Below are positions 61,230-64,000 of a DNA stretch of 64,000 bases, in pieces. This DNA comes from Cupriavidus respiraculi (GTDB lineage: Bacteria; Pseudomonadota; Gammaproteobacteria; Burkholderiales; Burkholderiaceae): positions 434,001 through 498,000 of the forward strand of contig NZ_CAJZAH010000001.1 in NCBI RefSeq assembly GCF_914271545.1, read 5' to 3'. The position numbers and the translations under genes are program-made. Position 1 is the stretch's first letter, and each line of letters opens with the position of its first letter. The notes beneath the pieces are model-generated. The model saw only the letters and a program-made list of their open reading frames with translations, was not told where the DNA came from and made no database searches.

Positions 61230-63551
61230 ATGCCGCTGCGGTTTCGCCAGTCCGAACTTGGTCTGTTACCGGTCGCCGCCACGACGCTGGTGGCGGGCCT
61301 GCTGCTGTTCGCGGGTGGCGAAGCGCTCGCCGCCCGGCTGGCATGGGGCATGGGCGCGGTGGCAGTCCTTGCCGGCCTGGCGCTCTCAATCGTGCAATCG
61401 CTGCGCCATCGAAAGGCGGGCGTCGATGTGCTGGCGCTGCTCGCCATGGCACTGGCGCTTGGGCTGGGCCAGTACCTCGCCGCCGCGGTCCTGGCCTTGA
61501 TGATCGAGAGTGGCAGGGCGATCGAGAGCTATGCGCGCGGGCGGTCAGAGCGCGAGATGTCCGCGCTGCTTGCCCGCGCGCCGCAGTTTGCCAACCGGTT
61601 CGAAGACGGCCAGTGGCGCACGGTGTCGCTGGCTGCCGTGGCCCCCGGGGACCGCCTGCTGGTCCGGCATGGCGAAGCTGTGCCCGTCGATGGCACGCTG
61701 CTTGCCGCCGCGATGCTCGATGAGGCCGCGTTGACCGGCGAGTCGTTGCCTCGTCGTCGGCTTGCCGGAGACACGGTACGAAGCGGGGTGCTCAACGCCA
61801 CCGCTCCGTTCGAGATGGTAGCCGCCACCACCGCGGCGGACAGCAGCTTTGCCGGCATCGCGCGGCTCGTGCGGGAGGCGCGCGCCGAGCGTCCGCCTTC
61901 GGCACGGCTGGCAGACCGCTATGCCTTGTGGCTCGTACCGCTGACATTGATCATCGCCGGCGTGGCCTGGTTCGCCACCGGCGATCTTTCGCGGGCGCTG
62001 GCGGTGCTGGTCGTCGCCACGCCCTGCCCGCTCATCCTTGCCGTGCCGGTGGCGATCATGGCGGGCGTGTCGCGCTGCGCCCGGCGAGGCGTGTTGGTCA
62101 AAGGCGGAGGCGCGCTCGAGCGACTGGCGCAGGCGAGCATCCTGTTCTTCGACAAGACCGGCACACTGACCGGCGGCAATGTCCGTCTTGGCTCGATAGC
62201 ATGCGCGCCCGGATGGACGCCCGCAGCGCTGCTGCAAATCTCGGCGTCGCTGGCACAGGCATCCGGCCATGTCGTCGCCGAGGCCATCACCACGGCGGCG
62301 CGCGAGCGCGGCTTGCCGATGGAGCTGCCGGCGGACGTCACGGAGACGGCCGGGGCCGGCATCGCTGGCCGCGTCGGCGCCCGCGCCGTATTGCTGGGGT
62401 CCCCTGCCTTCGCCGGTGGGCACGAGGACGTGCCGCAATGGTGTCGGGCCATGCAGCAGCGGGCGGCCTATGAGGGTGCCTCGGTCTCGCTGGTGACGGT
62501 GGACTGCGCGGTCGTCGGCGCGCTGCAGTTCGTCGACAGGATACGCACCGACACGCCCCGCGCGCTGCGGTTGCTGCGCCACGCCGGCATGCGCAGGGTC
62601 GCCATGCTCACCGGCGACCGGCGCGACGTTGCCGAGACCGTCGGGGCGATGCTCGGCGTTGCCGAAGTGCACGCCGACCTTTCCGCCGCCGACAAGCTCG
62701 CCGCCATCGAAGCCGCCCGCAGGGAAGGGGTGGTCCTGATGGTGGGCGACGGCGTCAACGACGCGCCGGCGTTGGCGGCCGCGGACGTGGGCGTCGCCAT
62801 GGGGGCCCGTGGCGCCGCTGCGTCGGCGGAAGCGGCGGATGTGGTGCTGCTGGTGGACCGGCTGGACAGGCTGGTCGAGGGCGTGCGCATTGCGCGCCGG
62901 TCCCGCCGGCTGGCGACGCAGAGCGCCATGACCGGCATGGGCCTGTCGTTCGTGGCGATGGCAGCCGCCGCGCTCGGCTATCTGCCGCCCCTGGCGGGCG
63001 CGGCGCTGCAAGAAGCAATCGATCTCGTGGTGATCGCCAATGCGCTGCGCGCGTTGCGCGGCGAGCGCGCTTTACCGTCCCTGCGCCTGTCCACGGCCGA
63101 CGCCGAGCGGCTGACCCGCGAGCACGCCGCGCTGGCGCCATTGATGGAGCGGATTCGCGCCCTGGCGGACGGCTTGCCGACGATGCCCGCGGACGTAGCG
63201 GGCGCCGAACTGCGCCTGCTGTGCGCGTCCCTCACCGCGACGCTGCTACCCCACGAGCAGCACGACGACATGGCGCTCTATCCGCAACTCGCGCGCCTGA
63301 TCGGTGGCGACGACCCCATGGCCGCCATGAGCGCGATGCATCGCGAGATCTTCCGGGTCGTCCGCCTGCTGCAGCGCATGGCGGACGACTTGCCGCGCGA
63401 TGGCCCGGACGAGCAGCGCATCAGGGAATACCAGCGCCTGTTGTATGGGCTGGACGCGGTCCTGCGCCTGCATTGCGCGCAGGAGGAAGAACTATTCCAC
63501 GCGCTGCGCGATGACGGGCCCGTGGACCGCCGCGCCATGGCGAGCGCGTAG
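61230..63551 (+). CDS. P1B-type metal ATPase with C-terminal hemerythrin-like domain (P1B-5-like)
   Basis: A 773-residue metal P-type ATPase: TGES (LTGESLPRR), DKTGTLT, GDGVNDAPAL, and the metal-binding TM motif VATPCPLILAVP (TPCP). The usual HP dipeptide is HV in SGHVVAEAI. There is no N-terminal metal-binding domain. Residues about 680-760 look like a hemerythrin HHE domain (LLPHEQHDDMALYP, MHREIFRVVR, LHCAQEEELFHAL). TPCP plus a hemerythrin tail is the combination known for P1B-5 ATPases such as Sinorhizobium Nia, which export Ni/Fe. The ATG at 61230 has CGGAG at good spacing. Confidence 0.92.
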   Translation: MPLRFRQSELGLLPVAATTLVAGLLLFAGGEALAARLAWGMGAVAVLAGLALSIVQSLRHRKAGVDVLALLAMALALGLGQYLAAAVLALMIESGRAIESYARGRSEREMSALLARAPQFANRFEDGQWRTVSLAAVAPGDRLLVRHGEAVPVDGTLLAAAMLDEAALTGESLPRRRLAGDTVRSGVLNATAPFEMVAATTAADSSFAGIARLVREARAERPPSARLADRYALWLVPLTLIIAGVAWFATGDLSRALAVLVVATPCPLILAVPVAIMAGVSRCARRGVLVKGGGALERLAQASILFFDKTGTLTGGNVRLGSIACAPGWTPAALLQISASLAQASGHVVAEAITTAARERGLPMELPADVTETAGAGIAGRVGARAVLLGSPAFAGGHEDVPQWCRAMQQRAAYEGASVSLVTVDCAVVGALQFVDRIRTDTPRALRLLRHAGMRRVAMLTGDRRDVAETVGAMLGVAEVHADLSAADKLAAIEAARREGVVLMVGDGVNDAPALAAADVGVAMGARGAAASAEAADVVLLVDRLDRLVEGVRIARRSRRLATQSAMTGMGLSFVAMAAAALGYLPPLAGAALQEAIDLVVIANALRALRGERALPSLRLSTADAERLTREHAALAPLMERIRALADGLPTMPADVAGAELRLLCASLTATLLPHEQHDDMALYPQLARLIGGDDPMAAMSAMHREIFRVVRLLQRMADDLPRDGPDEQRIREYQRLLYGLDAVLRLHCAQEEELFHALRDDGPVDRRAMASA

Positions 63552-63637
63552 GCCGGCGCATGGTGGCGAGTGGCGCTGTAGCGCCATGGGACTGCCCGTC
63601 CCGCCCTTGTGACGCGGCGGTGCGGGCGCACCGTCTC

Positions 63638-64000
63638 TCAGGCAGGTGGCGCGCGCACCAGCAGCACGGGCGCGTTGGCCTGGGCGACGACACCCTGCGC
63701 GACGCTGCCCATGACGAGCCGCCGCATGCCGCGGCGACCATGCGTGCCCATCGCGATCAGGTCCGCGCCCCAGCCATTCGCTTCCGCGGCAATGGTGACG
63801 GCAATGTCGCCCTCGACCATCGGCCGACCCAGCAAGGCGGTCTGGTGGCGCAGGCGCGCGGCGGCCAGCCTGCCAGCGGCGCCTGCCAGTACGCTCTCGC
63901 CCGCGGTCGTGAGATCTTCGATCAGCCTCACGGGGTCCAGGCCGGTGACGTCCAGAAACGGACTCCGGTCGTCGACCACGTGCACCACCTCCACCTGGGC
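63638..64000 (-). CDS. Universal stress protein (partial, 5' end outside window)
   Basis: The C-terminal 121 residues of a USP run to the window edge. The ATP motif GTHGRRGMRRLVMGS and the end NAPVLLVRAPPA are clear; about 25-30 N-terminal residues are missing. It resembles the USPs at 49843 and 54561. It converges with the P1B ATPase gene, 86 bp away. Confidence 0.88.
   Translation of the reverse strand, partial: AQVEVVHVVDDRSPFLDVTGLDPVRLIEDLTTAGESVLAGAAGRLAAARLRHQTALLGRPMVEGDIAVTIAAEANGWGADLIAMGTHGRRGMRRLVMGSVAQGVVAQANAPVLLVRAPPA

Noticed and set aside
1-64000. CRISPR array, rRNA or tRNA genes
   Set aside because: No regularly spaced repeats, ribosomal RNA sequence or tRNA cloverleaf pattern was found on reading both strands; island ends therefore could not be tied to a tRNA attachment site.

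Overview
The window looks like chromosome or chromid DNA of a beta-proteobacterium of the Burkholderiaceae, most likely Cupriavidus or a close relative. The reasons are high GC, Bug/TctC solute-binding proteins inside catabolic operons, CaiB-type CoA transferases, an H-NS-like gene with the 'AAGCF ... YRNAEGQTWDG' layout, and a large block of universal stress proteins. The genus is an inference. No rRNA, tRNA or CRISPR array was seen.

1-23.7 kb is catabolic. A minus-strand operon (AGPS-like FAD oxidase, CaiB/BaiF CoA transferase, Bug protein) starts beside LacI-type palindromes and diverges from a LysR gene. glcDEF (glycolate oxidase) plus a gamma-carbonic-anhydrase-like protein follow. A second minus-strand operon encodes cytochrome P450, 3Fe-4S ferredoxin, ferredoxin reductase, Bug protein and aldehyde dehydrogenase, and ends at a clear terminator. 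Divergent from it are an MHS-type transporter, a GMC alcohol oxidoreductase and a small dimeric-barrel protein. The P450 and transporter promoters carry the same 15-bp operator in the -35/-10 spacer, so the two arms are probably one regulon that imports a compound and oxidises it stepwise from C-H to alcohol, aldehyde and acid. An AraC regulator diverges from a fatty-acid-hydroxylase-family membrane protein and a DUF4345-like protein.

24-30.6 kb is mobile. It holds an orphan HipB-like regulator, a tyrosine recombinase divergent from a KfrA-like coiled-coil protein with a repeat-rich gap between them (resembling the TnpS/TnpT resolution modules of Tn4651-type transposons), a frameshifted H-NS-like gene, an XRE regulator, and four cargo genes (HAD-domain protein and three unknowns).

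30.8-39.9 kb holds a HxlR / DoxX-SDR-NmrA-like cluster, a truncated D,D-carboxypeptidase, and an aspartate-use operon: aspartase split by a frameshift, a DctA-type transporter and a double-domain Asp/Glu racemase, with a divergent LysR regulator.

39.98-47.5 kb is a second accessory segment. It carries a 1332-residue protein joining a PD-(D/E)XK nuclease, a long helical-repeat region, a GreA/GreB C-terminal-like domain and a PIN-like nuclease. This is the best candidate for a little-described conflict or defence system. Downstream are a carboxypeptidase gene scrap, hairpins, a decayed recombinase related to the one at 24.6 kb, and a frameshifted IS of the IS1202/ISNCY type.

47.6-64 kb is a stress and energy block: two YeeE/YedE-type proteins, a PfkB-family kinase, five universal stress proteins (two tandem, one cut by the window edge), a P2-type cation ATPase, a phosphoribosyltransferase-hydrolase fusion, an MBL/beta-CASP protein, an NDP-forming acyl-CoA synthetase fused to a GNAT domain, and a P1B ATPase with a C-terminal hemerythrin-like domain. 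FNR/Anr-like boxes in several intergenic gaps suggest common control by oxygen limitation.
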